Assembly: GCA_937874755.1 (NCBI GenBank)
Contig: CALNBC010000059.1
Coordinates: 1 to 16,184 of the forward strand
Source: an uncultured Clostridia bacterium
GTDB lineage: Bacteria; Bacillota; Clostridia; Christensenellales; CALWSW01
Direction of reading: 5' to 3'
Length of the DNA stretch: 16,184 nucleotides
Below the pieces are notes generated by a model, which was not told where the DNA came from, did not search any database, and saw only the letters and a list, made by a program, of their open reading frames with translations. This document shows, piece by piece, positions 1-6,922 of this stretch; position 1 is the stretch's first letter; each line of letters begins with the position of its first letter. Position numbers and translations under genes: made by a program.

Positions 1-23
1 TCTACCGACTGAGCTAATGAGTC
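1..23 (-). tRNA. Partial tRNA, 5' end only, probably tRNA-Lys
   Basis: The reverse complement of the first 23 bases begins GACTCATTAGCTCAGTCGGT, a typical acceptor strand followed by a D-arm with the AGCTCAG..GGTAGA pattern. The anticodon lies outside the window. The acceptor and D-arm resemble tRNA-Lys of Bacillota, but the identity is a guess. It lies 6 bases downstream of tRNA-Gln on the same strand, so it is probably the next gene in the same transcript. Confidence 0.75.
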
Positions 24-29
24 ATAATA

Positions 30-104
30 TGGCTGGGGTGGCAGGATTCGGACCTGCGAATCCGGGAGTCAAAGCCCCGTGCCTTACCGCTTGGCTACAC
101 CCCA
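30..104 (-). tRNA. tRNA-Gln (anticodon TTG)
   Basis: Read on the minus strand, the acceptor TGGGGTG pairs with CACCCCA, followed by discriminator G and an encoded CCA at 30-32. The anticodon loop is CTTTGAC, with anticodon TTG at 70-72. The T-arm carries the GGTCCGAATCC pattern. The U1-A72 acceptor pair is typical of bacterial tRNA-Gln. A promoter-like sequence sits just upstream (118-145). Confidence 0.96.
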
Positions 105-117
105 CCGTAATTGTGTG

Positions 118-145
118 ATTTTAGACGCCGCCACGCGATTCTCAA
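118..145 (-). promoter_or_regulatory. Possible sigma-A promoter for tRNA-Gln and the following tRNA
   Basis: On the minus strand TTGAGA (140-145) and TAAAAT (118-123) are separated by 16 bases. The -10 box ends 13 bases before the mature 5' end of tRNA-Gln. It would let the Gln-Lys part be transcribed independently of Arg-His. The match is good but not perfect, and read-through from the upstream promoter is equally possible. Confidence 0.4.
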
Positions 146-147
146 AC

Positions 148-174
148 AAAAAGCGCCTGACAGCCTGCGCGGCG
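148..174 (-). terminator. Weak possible terminator between tRNA-His and tRNA-Gln
   Basis: On the minus strand a short GC-rich hairpin (GCGC 167-170 with GCGC 153-156, or CGCC 171-174 with GGCG 154-157) is followed by five U residues (148-152). The stem is only 4-5 bp, so it may be a processing hairpin or nothing. It lies directly before the possible Gln promoter. Confidence 0.25.
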
Positions 175-194
175 GGGAGAAACTATTTTAAAAA

Positions 195-272
<78 letters not shown>

Positions 273-286
273 ATATAATAGAAAAA

Positions 287-363
287 TGGCGCGCCTGCAG
301 GGATTCGAACCCGGGACCTACGGCTTAGAAGGCCGTTGCTCTATCCTGCTGAGCTACAGGCGC
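287..363 (-). tRNA. tRNA-Arg (anticodon TCT)
   Basis: The minus strand has acceptor GCGCCTG pairing with CAGGCGC, discriminator G, and an encoded CCA at 287-289. The anticodon stem ACGGC/GCCGT encloses loop CTTCTAA with anticodon TCT at 327-329, reading AGA and AGG codons. It is the first gene of the tRNA cluster after the promoter at 396-424. Confidence 0.97.
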
Positions 364-395
364 ACGTCTTCGCTCACCACTGCCAACGCTTAAAA

Positions 396-424
396 AGTAT
401 AGCATCGAAATTTGGACGTGTCAA
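396..424 (-). promoter_or_regulatory. Sigma-A promoter of the tRNA cluster
   Basis: On the minus strand TTGACA (419-424) and TATACT (396-401) are separated by exactly 17 bases. The expected transcription start is about 25 bases before tRNA-Arg. It lies downstream of the yfcE stop codon, so the tRNAs have their own promoter and need not depend on the rdgB-yfcE transcript. Confidence 0.85.
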
Positions 425-455
425 TAAGAACTAGAGTTAAAAATGGGCATAAAAA

Positions 456-932
456 CTACTTATAAACGTACTCGATTCTCGGATTGACGGTTCCATCTCT
501 TATCTCTAGCAGGGCAAAAGTGGGCGCAAAATTGCCCCTGGGATAAGCGACAGAGCCGGGGTTGAGCATTAGCAGACCGCCGATATTATCCAATAAAGGT
601 CTGTGAGTATGACCAAAAAGGGCGATGGCAGCATCCTTCTCCTTTGCTTTATAATGCAACCTGTCCAGCGAATACGATACGCCGTATTTGTGACCATGGG
701 TGCAAAACACCAACACACCTCCGAGGGACAGTGTGACCTCGTCTGGCGCATCGCAACCAAAATCGTTGTTTCCCCGCACGACGCAGGTAGGAATGCCTTC
801 GTCTATAAGCACTGAAGCATCTTTGTAGTAATCCCCGAGAAAACAGCCAGCGTCCAGAGGACCGGCTTTGCGCAAAGCATCCTTTAAGGCACGCCTGTCT
901 CCATGGGAATCGGAAAAAACTCCGACTCTCAT
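456..932 (-). CDS. yfcE: YfcE/YsnB/MJ0936-type metallophosphoesterase
   Basis: A 158-residue protein of the small calcineurin-like phosphodiesterase family, whose members hydrolyse model phosphodiesters with two bound metals; the natural substrate is generally unknown. The metal ligands are all visible: DSH (D8, H10), GD (D34), GNND (54-57), THGH (78-81) and GHTH (107-110). Length matches the family. I chose the ATG at 930-932 because it follows an AGGGGGG ribosome binding site and gives the usual MRVGVFSDSH beginning. An ATG at 942-944 would add four residues and overlap the rdgB stop codon. Either way the gene is coupled to rdgB, as ysnB is to ysnA in B. subtilis. No clear terminator follows; the region to 424 is short and AT-rich. 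The family call is firm, the physiological role is not. Confidence 0.93.
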   Translation of the reverse strand: MRVGVFSDSHGDRRALKDALRKAGPLDAGCFLGDYYKDASVLIDEGIPTCVVRGNNDFGCDAPDEVTLSLGGVLVFCTHGHKYGVSYSLDRLHYKAKEKDAAIALFGHTHRPLLDNIGGLLMLNPGSVAYPRGNFAPTFALLEIRDGTVNPRIEYVYK

Positions 933-940
933 GACCCCCC

Positions 941-1537
941 TCATTCAGATTCCCTTTCTAGGGCATCGCGAAGGAGCGCAAGCGCCCTGCCCCGGTGGCT
1001 GATGGCGTTTTTTTCGCCCTCGGAAAGCTGCGAAAATGTTTTCCCAAGTTCGGGCACAAAGAAAAGTGGATCGTATCCAAAACCTCTGCTGCCAGAAAGG
1101 GAACGGGCGACGACTCCATGGCATTCCCCGCGAACGACCAACGGCTCACTGTCGGGTCGAATCAGAGAAACCACGCAAACAAATTTAGCGCTCCTTTTGC
1201 CATCAGGAATGTCCTTCATTAGTGAAAGCAGCTTTTCGTTGTTAGCCGCGTCGTCGTGCTCTCGGGCGAATCTAGCCGAGTAAACTCCGGGAGCGCCGGA
1301 AAGCGCATCCACAGAAAGTCCCGAATCGTCGGCAAGCACTGCATATATACCGCCGAGTGCATCGAACACCTCTCGGGCCTTCTTTAATGAGTTCTCCACG
1401 AACGTCTGCCCGTCCTCGACGACCTCAAGCGATATACCCGCATCGCCCATAGAAATGACATCTGCAAACCAAGGGGAGAGAATCTGCTTTATTTCTGTAA
1501 TCTTGTGATTGTTGTTCGAAGCGATAATGAGTTTCAA
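941..1537 (-). CDS. rdgB: Non-canonical purine NTP pyrophosphatase (RdgB/HAM1 family)
   Basis: A 198-residue house-cleaning enzyme that hydrolyses dITP, XTP and ITP to the monophosphate and pyrophosphate, keeping deaminated purines out of DNA and RNA. The substrate signature is clear: SNNNHK near the N-terminus, TFVENSLKKA at 45-54, ADDSGL at 69-74 with the catalytic aspartates, and the C-terminal GFGYDPLFF (152-160) and SHRGRAL (180-186) motifs. The best start is a TTG at 1535-1537, giving MKLIIASNNN and the normal family length. It has AAAGGA at 1547-1552 about 9 bases upstream. The reading frame is open 29 codons further, but that extension is unlike the family. It lies just upstream of yfcE, with 8 bases between stop and preferred start. 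In B. subtilis the homologue ysnA follows rph directly; here a dehydrogenase gene separates them. Confidence 0.96.
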   Translation of the reverse strand: MKLIIASNNNHKITEIKQILSPWFADVISMGDAGISLEVVEDGQTFVENSLKKAREVFDALGGIYAVLADDSGLSVDALSGAPGVYSARFAREHDDAANNEKLLSLMKDIPDGKRSAKFVCVVSLIRPDSEPLVVRGECHGVVARSLSGSRGFGYDPLFFVPELGKTFSQLSEGEKNAISHRGRALALLRDALERESE

Positions 1538-1614
1538 AGCATGAGTTCCTTTCGTTTGGTCGCATTGCCCTTCAACTTGCTGATGCGGCAAGCAACTCGC
1601 ATATCGACAGGACG

Positions 1615-1643
1615 ACTTTATCAAAAAACCAGTTAAGAATCAA
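1615..1643 (-). promoter_or_regulatory. Possible promoter for rdgB-yfcE
   Basis: On the minus strand TTGATT (1638-1643) and TAAAGT (1615-1620) are 17 bases apart, about 80 bases before the rdgB start. The -10 match is mediocre. A local promoter is expected here because the dehydrogenase gene and its terminator cut rdgB off from the rph promoter. Confidence 0.3.
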
Positions 1644-1705
1644 TAAAGACACGAAAAAAGGAACGGCGACAGCAAAACGCATCGCACCAGAAGTAGTTTG
1701 CGAAT

Positions 1706-1724
1706 CCGCGAGTAAACCGCGAGT
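1706..1724. repeat. Two 8-bp direct repeats 11 bp apart, next to TTGACA
   Basis: CCGCGAGT occurs at 1706-1713 and again at 1717-1724, one helical turn apart. On the minus strand a perfect TTGACA (1724-1729) abuts them, but no good -10 box follows at 16-18 bases. This arrangement is typical of sites bound by a regulator from one face of the DNA. It could concern rdgB transcription. Function is unknown. Confidence 0.45.
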
Positions 1725-1877
1725 GTCAACAATTAAACATTGGGTGTTGTAACCAGATATGCAATATCGTTGTTTTACCACAAATTAGAGATATGGTAAC
1801 TTAAATGTGAAAATAAACGGCAATTATTCGACTTATCGAACCCATTCACTTGCATAACTTCCCTTTTCAAGTTTTTG

Positions 1878-1906
1878 TTGAACTACAAATCCCGCCAATT
1901 TACCAT
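1878..1906 (+). promoter_or_regulatory. Possible promoter for the dehydrogenase gene
   Basis: TTGAAC (1878-1883) and TACCAT (1901-1906) are 17 bases apart, each matching four of six consensus bases. The leader would be about 115 nt. The -35 box is also one arm of an inverted repeat TTCAA-N7-TTGAA (1866-1882). Confidence 0.3.
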
Positions 1907-1976
1907 AAACAAGAATCAAATTTTACGACAGTTAAATCAATTTGCGCTGTATTCAACAAGAATTACAAAATTCAAG

Positions 1977-1999
1977 CTTGAGCGGCAAATACGCTTAAG
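1977..1999 (+). other. Hairpin just upstream of the dehydrogenase ribosome binding site
   Basis: CTTGAGCG (1977-1984) pairs with CGCTTAAG (1992-1999) over 8 bp with one G-U pair and a 7-base loop, 13 bases before the GGAGG. On the plus strand A residues follow it, so it is not a plus-strand terminator. It may stabilise the mRNA or be an operator. Confidence 0.35.
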
Positions 2000-2026
2000 A
2001 AAAATATGATTTGGAGGAGTTTTCGG

Positions 2027-3121
2027 ATGAGCGAGCTAAAGGATATGAAGATTATGATCTTCCCCAGCAAGTACATACAGGGTGATGGGGCGATCACCTT
2101 CCTGCCCGAGATCATGGAGAAATACGGCGACAAGCCATTGGTCGTGGCGACTCGATCCATGGTGGATACAGCCAACAAGCTGATGGCGGGCAAGGGAAAG
2201 GTATTAAAGTTTGGCGGAGAATGCAGCCGCAACGAAATCGACCGCATTAAAGGGATTGCGACCGAAATGGATGCTACGGCAATCGCAGCCATAGGCGGTG
2301 GCAAGCCGATAGACGCCTGCAAAGTGGCCGCCGACGAACTCAATATCCCGATAATCGTAGCGGCGACTATTGCAGCAACAGACGCGCCCACCTCCGGTTG
2401 CGCAGTGGTATATACCGACGAGGGAGTATACGTCAAAGTGCTATATCAGAAGCACAACCCCGACGTCGTACTTATCGACACCGATGTCATCCTCAAGGCG
2501 CCTGTACGCTTTTTGATTTCCGGTATGGGCGACGCTCTGGCGACTTTCTTCGAGGCGAACTCCTGCGAACGCTCCGGCTCACTCAGCGAGTGCTTTGGAC
2601 TAAGGACAAAGACAGCGCTGGCTCTTTCCAAGCTGTGCTTGGATATGCTTCTTAAGCATGGTCGTCAATCGGTAAAAGATGCGAAGAAGGGAGTCAAGTC
2701 CGAAGCCGTAGAGTCCATCATAGAGGCGAACACTTTGCTGTCTGGTATAGGATTTGAGAGCGGCGGACTGGGATCAGCCCACTCGGTGGCCAACGGACTG
2801 ACGGAGCTTCCCGCTACGCACCATCTCTACCACGGCGAGAAGGTCGCCTTCGGCGTGCTCACTGGCTTGCAGCTATACGACGAACTGGGTATAGTCGACG
2901 AGATTTTCGACTTCTGCGTGGATATCGGTCTGCCGGTATCCTTTGAAGATTTGGGCATACCTAAAGCGACCGATGACGAGATATTTAAGGTTGCGGAAAG
3001 CTGCTACAAGTACAACTTTATGTCCCATGAACCTATCGATGTCGATATAGATAAAATCATCGCTGCGATGAAGAAAACCGACGAAATCGGCAGCGCAAAG
3101 AAGCTGGCAAAGGGCAAATAA
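2027..3121 (+). CDS. gldA: Glycerol-dehydrogenase-like iron/zinc-containing alcohol dehydrogenase
   Basis: A 364-residue protein of the GldA branch of the Fe-ADH superfamily; GldA enzymes oxidise glycerol to dihydroxyacetone with NAD. The N-terminal half is the nucleotide-binding domain with GGGKPID (90-96) and TIAATDAPTS (114-123). The C-terminal helical domain carries the metal ligands expected for GldA: D169 in GMGDALATFFEA, H252 in GSAHSVANGL and H269 in YHGEKVAFG. The length is close to the usual 365-370. The start at 2027 is set by GGAGGAG at 2013-2019; an in-frame ATG at 2006 lies upstream of that site. The gene faces opposite to rdgB and rph, splits what is one operon in B. subtilis, and is a single-gene unit ended by the hairpin at 3133-3178. 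No glycerol transporter or kinase is nearby, so the substrate is inferred from family only; a related polyol or alpha-hydroxy-ketone is possible. Confidence 0.9.
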   Translation: MSELKDMKIMIFPSKYIQGDGAITFLPEIMEKYGDKPLVVATRSMVDTANKLMAGKGKVLKFGGECSRNEIDRIKGIATEMDATAIAAIGGGKPIDACKVAADELNIPIIVAATIAATDAPTSGCAVVYTDEGVYVKVLYQKHNPDVVLIDTDVILKAPVRFLISGMGDALATFFEANSCERSGSLSECFGLRTKTALALSKLCLDMLLKHGRQSVKDAKKGVKSEAVESIIEANTLLSGIGFESGGLGSAHSVANGLTELPATHHLYHGEKVAFGVLTGLQLYDELGIVDEIFDFCVDIGLPVSFEDLGIPKATDDEIFKVAESCYKYNFMSHEPIDVDIDKIIAAMKKTDEIGSAKKLAKGK

Positions 3122-3132
3122 CAACAAGAACC

Positions 3133-3178
3133 AAATAGCCGCAACGCATCCTTTTCGGTCATTGCGTCGCGGCTATTT
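3133..3178. terminator. Bidirectional terminator between the dehydrogenase and rph
   Basis: AAATAGCCGC (3133-3142) pairs with GCGGCTATTT (3169-3178), extended inward by ACGCA/TGCGT around a loop containing CCTTTTCGG. T-rich sequence follows on both strands. It lies between the convergent stop codons at 3121 and 3201, so it can end both transcripts. Confidence 0.85.
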
Positions 3179-3200
3179 CTATTCAATTTGAAAAGCGAAA

Positions 3201-3926
3201 CTATTTCTGAAGTCCTGCAACTGCCTCGTCGATAGCGCGTTTTTGATGTTCAACAAGCTCCATTATTCCAAGCTCCCCCATGTCGAGAAGGGTGTAAAGC
3301 TCCTCCCTCGAGACGGGTCGTTTTTCCCCCGTTCCCTGGATTTCCACAAAGCCGTCTCCCGCCATGACGAGATTGACATCTGCTTGGGCGGAGGAATCCT
3401 CGACGTAGCAAAGGTCCAGCAGCAATTCGCCTTCCACTACGCCGCAGCTTACGGCGGCAACTGGGGGCAAAAGGCAGCGTTCTGCGGCGCGCAGTTTGTG
3501 AAGGGCTACCGCCAAGGCCACGTATCCGCCTGTAATAGCCGCAGTTCGGGTTCCCCCGTCCGCCTGAATGACGTCGCAGTCTATCGCGAGGGTACGCTCC
3601 CCGAAACGCGACAGGTCTATTCCGCAGCGCAAAGACCGCCCGATTAATCGGGAAATCTCGGTGCTTCTGCCGTCCGGGCCATTTCTAAAATTCTCCCGTT
3701 TTTTACGATTTTGAGTGGAAGAAGGAAGCATAGCGTATTCCGCAGTCAACCAGCCGGTTCCTTTGCCTATCAAAAACAGTGGCACCTTAGGCTCGACCAT
3801 AGCGGTGCAAATCACCTTTGTCTTTCCAAACTCGATAAGTACAGAGCCGAGTGCGTGCTCTGTAAATCCCGTAGTAATACTTATTTTGCGCAGCTCGTCA
3901 AGGGCGCGACCGTCGGTTCTTTGCAT
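3201..3926 (-). CDS. rph: Ribonuclease PH
   Basis: A 241-residue phosphorolytic 3'-5' exoribonuclease that trims the 3' ends of tRNA precursors, releasing nucleoside diphosphates; it works as a hexamer in the cytoplasm. Family signatures are MQRTDGRALDELR at the start, GWLTAEYAMLPSST (58-71), DGRSTEISRLIGRSLR (85-100) with the RNA/phosphate-contacting R87, and GGTRTAAITGG (124-134) with the phosphate-binding R127. Length is normal. The start has AGGAGG (3932-3938 region) six bases upstream. A promoter lies at 3959-3987, so it can be transcribed apart from gerM. In B. subtilis rph lies between gerM and ysnA (rdgB); here gerM is still upstream, but rdgB lies beyond an inserted opposite-strand gene. 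Confidence 0.97.
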   Translation of the reverse strand: MQRTDGRALDELRKISITTGFTEHALGSVLIEFGKTKVICTAMVEPKVPLFLIGKGTGWLTAEYAMLPSSTQNRKKRENFRNGPDGRSTEISRLIGRSLRCGIDLSRFGERTLAIDCDVIQADGGTRTAAITGGYVALAVALHKLRAAERCLLPPVAAVSCGVVEGELLLDLCYVEDSSAQADVNLVMAGDGFVEIQGTGEKRPVSREELYTLLDMGELGIMELVEHQKRAIDEAVAGLQK

Positions 3927-3958
3927 GTCATTCCTCCTGTTTTGGGCATCTCTATTCG

Positions 3959-3987
3959 ATGATACCCTTCAAGCGCCGATGAGTCAA
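3959..3987 (-). promoter_or_regulatory. Sigma-A promoter for rph
   Basis: On the minus strand TTGACT (3982-3987) and TATCAT (3959-3964) are 17 bases apart, about 35 bases before the rph start. An inverted repeat GCGCCG/CGGCGC (about 3973-3997) surrounds the -35 box and could be an operator or the weak end of the gerM transcript. Confidence 0.6.
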
Positions 3988-4042
3988 CCGCCGGCGCATA
4001 TTGAGAAAGGACATGTACAGCACAACGCTGCCTTATTGTTTG

Positions 4043-4969
4043 TTACTTGTAATTGACGTACATCGGCGTGGAGACAGGCATATCGCCGTAATCCTTCCCC
4101 TCAACTTTGAAGGATACGGAGGGTACGCCGAATTCGTGGCAAACCAGGGCTGCACATTCCATGGCGCGCTGTTCAAGCAGAGGGTGTTCTCGCAATCCTT
4201 CCGCTTGGGAGCTAAGGTCAATAACGGCAACGCCTCCTTCAACGGTCACGGACAGAAGCGCTGTATCTTGGGGGAAGCAAGAGCGCAGTGCGTCGATTTG
4301 CCCGGGTCCCTTGACAAACTCCTCCACCGCTTTTTCGAGTGTGACTTCGCCATCGGTTTGCCTGGTGACGGGCACGTTCAACGTACTCTCGTAATTGGGG
4401 AAATAAAGCGCCATGCTCTGCATTTCTCCACTGCCCGCAGACGTCGTAACGCTTTCGGGATTGAGAGAGACGGTGGAGACAGCCTTGCTAATATCCGTTC
4501 CGAAGGAGAGCTCATCTACCTCCTTGCCCCCGGGCAGTATCACCACACGCTCTATTGTGGAGAATTCGGTCAACGTGTTGACTATGGAGATGACGGCGTT
4601 TTTCTCCTGTGCAGCGGATTCAAACTCGCCCATATTGAAAACGCTTACAGTCGCCGTCCCGTCTTCCGCTATTCGCAGAGTAAAGGTAGCATCCTTGGGC
4701 AGAGTAGGCGAAAGCCCGAATGAAGCGGCGGCCGATACGTTTTTATCCGTCATGGTCAGAAGGTTCAAGGCGGCTTTGCCGATGCCTTCCTCCCAGGGTA
4801 TTTCGCGCATGACAGGGACTATCAATCCGTTCGAGTCAGCATAATAAACAACAGTTGGGCGATACCGGATTTGCGATTCTTCCACTGGCGCGGAGCTTTC
4901 GGCGTCCTTGCCGGAGCAGGCGGTAAGAAGCAAAATAAAGCATAGAATCAGAAATGCTGCCTTTTTCAT
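4043..4969 (-). CDS. gerM: GerM-like lipoprotein with two GerMN domains
   Basis: A 308-residue secreted lipoprotein. The N-terminus is a lipoprotein signal: MKK, a hydrophobic run (AAFLILCFILLL), then lipobox LTAC with the modified cysteine at residue 18, followed by a flexible SGKDAESSAPVEES linker. Two GerMN repeats follow, roughly residues 60-155 and 190-300. Both have the GerMN pattern of a helix (for example EGIGKAALNLL; LEKAVEEFVKG), a strand with DGTATVSV or GGVAVIDLS, and a later helix with VNTLTEF or ECAALVCHEF. B. subtilis GerM is a two-domain lipoprotein of the forespore/mother-cell interface, needed for efficient sporulation and germination. The start follows an AGGAGGT site (4976-4982). 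The position upstream of rph matches B. subtilis. It suggests, but does not prove, a spore-forming lineage, since GerMN proteins also occur in non-sporulators. Confidence 0.92.
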   Translation of the reverse strand: MKKAAFLILCFILLLTACSGKDAESSAPVEESQIRYRPTVVYYADSNGLIVPVMREIPWEEGIGKAALNLLTMTDKNVSAAASFGLSPTLPKDATFTLRIAEDGTATVSVFNMGEFESAAQEKNAVISIVNTLTEFSTIERVVILPGGKEVDELSFGTDISKAVSTVSLNPESVTTSAGSGEMQSMALYFPNYESTLNVPVTRQTDGEVTLEKAVEEFVKGPGQIDALRSCFPQDTALLSVTVEGGVAVIDLSSQAEGLREHPLLEQRAMECAALVCHEFGVPSVSFKVEGKDYGDMPVSTPMYVNYK

Positions 4970-4993
4970 TTTGAACCTCCTAAGCTATTTGCA

Positions 4994-5023
4994 TATATAC
5001 ATATATTCGCCTAGGGTGCACAA
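4994..5023 (-). promoter_or_regulatory. Possible promoter for gerM
   Basis: On the minus strand TTGTGC (5018-5023) and TATATA (4994-4999) are 18 bases apart, giving a short leader before the ribosome binding site. The -10 lies in a run of alternating A and T, so its exact position is uncertain. A sporulation sigma factor might be used instead. Confidence 0.35.
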
Positions 5024-5026
5024 CTA

Positions 5027-5055
5027 TTCCCAAACCGACGGGAATGGGCTATACT
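5027..5055 (+). promoter_or_regulatory. Possible promoter for rqcH with an overlapping inverted repeat
   Basis: TATACT at 5050-5055 is a good -10 box, but the base run 17 positions upstream (TTCCCA, 5027-5032) is a poor -35. The space between is filled by a perfect inverted repeat ATTCCC-N8-GGGAAT (5026-5045). A weak -35 plus a dyad could mean an activated or repressed promoter. A leader of about 70 nt would follow. Confidence 0.3.
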
Positions 5056-5127
5056 TAAACATTGATTGGATTGTGACAACACCCTTGCGGTTTGTGCGCT
5101 GGGGCAATTTGGTATAGGGGTGAAAAT

Positions 5128-6867
5128 ATGGCGATGGACGGACTTTCGCTCGCGGCTGTTTGCAAGGAGCTCAACGAAAACGTGCTGGGAGCGCGTATAG
5201 AGAAGATATATCAACCCGAGAAGGACGAGCTTATGCTCAACCTACGCTCGGGTAAAAAGCTGTTGCTCTCGGCAAACGCTTCTAATTGCCGCATACAACT
5301 TACTTCGTCAAAAAGGCAGAACCCGGCCGAACCGCCAATGTTCTGTATGCTGATGCGCAAATACCTGACAAACGGCAAAATAACCGCAGTTCGCCAATCC
5401 GGGCTGGACAGGGTGCTTACGATAGAAATAACAGCTACTGACGACTTGGGTGAACCAGCGGCATTTTTGCTGGTTGCAGAGATTATGGGCAAATATTCGA
5501 ACATTGTTCTCATTCGAGAGGACGGTACGATACTCGACTCCATACGCCACGTAACGCCGGCGATCTCCACTGTGCGGATACTCATGCCCGGTGTCAAATA
5601 CGAGTCTGTGCCCGCGCAAGACAAGCTGAATCCCGTCGAGCTGACTAAAGAGCAGGTACAAAAAGTGCTTGCATCCTCCTCAGGAAGGCTAGATAAAGCA
5701 ATTCTGTCCGATTTTGCGGGGCTTTCTCCGGTGGTTGCAGCAGAGCTTGCGGAGCATGCCGCAGGTGACCCGACGGTTTCCTTTTCTGCGTTGGACGAAG
5801 AGCGAAAATCGCTTTGCACAGCGCGCCTTTATTCGTTTTTCGAGGAGATAGCCAAAGGGGCGTTTGCGCCTACCCTCGTGGTGGACGATTACGGCAATCC
5901 CGTTGCATATTATGCGTTCGACACTCACTCTGCCGCACCCAATAACAAGCGCAGTTTCGAGTCGATGAGCGCCGCGCTAGACGAGTACTACGGCCTTAGG
6001 GAAAGTTCTGACAGAATGCGCCAGAAAAGCGCAAACCTGCGAAGGCTGCTGCAAAACAACATAGAGCGCTGCGAGAAAAAGCTCGCCATGCAGCGCGATA
6101 TCTTGCTCACTTCGGACAAAATGGAGCAAAACCGCCTGTTCGGCGAACTGCTTACCGCAAATGCTTACCGAGCGGAGCGCGGTGTCAGCGAGGCGACTGT
6201 CATCGATTATTACGACCCCGAGCAGAAGGAAGTGACCATACCCCTCGACCCATCGTTGTCCCCTGCGGCGAATGCCCAGAAGTATTTTAAGAAATACAAT
6301 AAACAGCGCGCCGCCTTCGAAATGGCTTCGGAGCAGATTGAGGAGATTCAAGCAGAGCTAGATTACCTTGAAGGACTGGTAACAAATCTGGACAACTGCG
6401 CGCAGGAGAGCGACCTTGCGGAAATACGGCAGGAGATGACGCGCGAAGGCTATTTGCGCCCTGAAAAAGCCAAACAGCAAAAGGTGCCTGCATCAAAACC
6501 GTTTCACTATTTGTCATCCGACGGCATAGATATATTCGTAGGAAAGAACAACCTTCAGAACGACAGACTCACCCTAAAGGATTCGACTCCCGATGACATA
6601 TGGCTGCATACCAAAAACATACCCGGCTCACATGTAATCATAAAGTCTCATAACCCTGCCGATACTACTCTTCGGGAAGCGGCTTTGCTGGCGGCGTGGC
6701 ATTCAAGGGCAAGGAGCGGTGCACAGGTTCCTGTGGATTACACGCCCAGAAAGTATGTCAAAAAGCCTTCGGGCTCGAGGCCTGGGTTTGTGATTTACTC
6801 GACCAATAAAACGCTGTACGTCACACCCGAAGAATCCGCAGTAAAGGCGGTTAAGCGGCTGAATTGA
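5128..6867 (+). CDS. rqcH: RqcH/NFACT family ribosome quality control protein
   Basis: A 579-residue protein of the Rqc2/RqcH (FbpA-like) family. RqcH binds stalled, split 50S subunits carrying nascent chains and recruits tRNA-Ala to add C-terminal alanine tails that mark the chain for proteolysis. Domain order is visible: NFACT-N (about 1-210), helix-hairpin-helix and coiled-coil middle (about 300-450, many K/E/Q-rich helices such as RRLLQNNIERCEKKLAMQRD), and NFACT-R at the C-terminus with WLHTKNIPGSHVII and the PRKYVKKPSGSRPGFV segment. The DR pair needed for tailing in B. subtilis RqcH is present at D94-R95 (SGLDRVLTIE). The start at 5128 follows AGGGGTGA; an upstream in-frame GTG at 5092 lacks a site. 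It is divergent from gerM and stands alone. The old name, fibronectin-binding protein, is misleading. Confidence 0.95.
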   Translation: MAMDGLSLAAVCKELNENVLGARIEKIYQPEKDELMLNLRSGKKLLLSANASNCRIQLTSSKRQNPAEPPMFCMLMRKYLTNGKITAVRQSGLDRVLTIEITATDDLGEPAAFLLVAEIMGKYSNIVLIREDGTILDSIRHVTPAISTVRILMPGVKYESVPAQDKLNPVELTKEQVQKVLASSSGRLDKAILSDFAGLSPVVAAELAEHAAGDPTVSFSALDEERKSLCTARLYSFFEEIAKGAFAPTLVVDDYGNPVAYYAFDTHSAAPNNKRSFESMSAALDEYYGLRESSDRMRQKSANLRRLLQNNIERCEKKLAMQRDILLTSDKMEQNRLFGELLTANAYRAERGVSEATVIDYYDPEQKEVTIPLDPSLSPAANAQKYFKKYNKQRAAFEMASEQIEEIQAELDYLEGLVTNLDNCAQESDLAEIRQEMTREGYLRPEKAKQQKVPASKPFHYLSSDGIDIFVGKNNLQNDRLTLKDSTPDDIWLHTKNIPGSHVIIKSHNPADTTLREAALLAAWHSRARSGAQVPVDYTPRKYVKKPSGSRPGFVIYSTNKTLYVTPEESAVKAVKRLN

Positions 6868-6922
6868 AGATTAGTATGCTGTATTTTGAATAAAATCGGT
6901 ATAAATATACACATTAAAATCA

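Larger units (their letters stand above)
1538..2026. other. Intergenic region between rdgB and the dehydrogenase
   Basis: About 490 bases without a convincing gene, strongly AT-rich from 1780 to 1975. It holds a possible rdgB promoter (1615-1643), direct repeats (1706-1724), a small palindrome TTCGA-CTTA-TCGAA (1827-1840), a possible plus-strand promoter (1878-1906) and a hairpin (1977-1999). A minus-strand open frame at 1572-1781 encodes a hydrophobic stretch (FAVAVPFFVSLLILNWFF) but has no ribosome binding site and runs into the rdgB leader. It could be a decayed membrane-protein fragment or chance. Confidence 0.6.

Noticed and set aside
1538..1624. 29-codon N-terminal extension of rdgB from the ATG at 1624
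   Set aside because: Unlike the family and without a ribosome binding site; the TTG at 1535-1537 gives the standard N-terminus and length.
4001..4723. 240-codon plus-strand open frame opposite gerM
   Set aside because: It is antisense to gerM, which has a lipobox, two GerMN domains and an AGGAGGT site. The antisense protein shows no recognisable domain.
5211..5819. 202-codon minus-strand open frame opposite rqcH
   Set aside because: Serine-rich shadow frame typical of antisense reading; no start signals.
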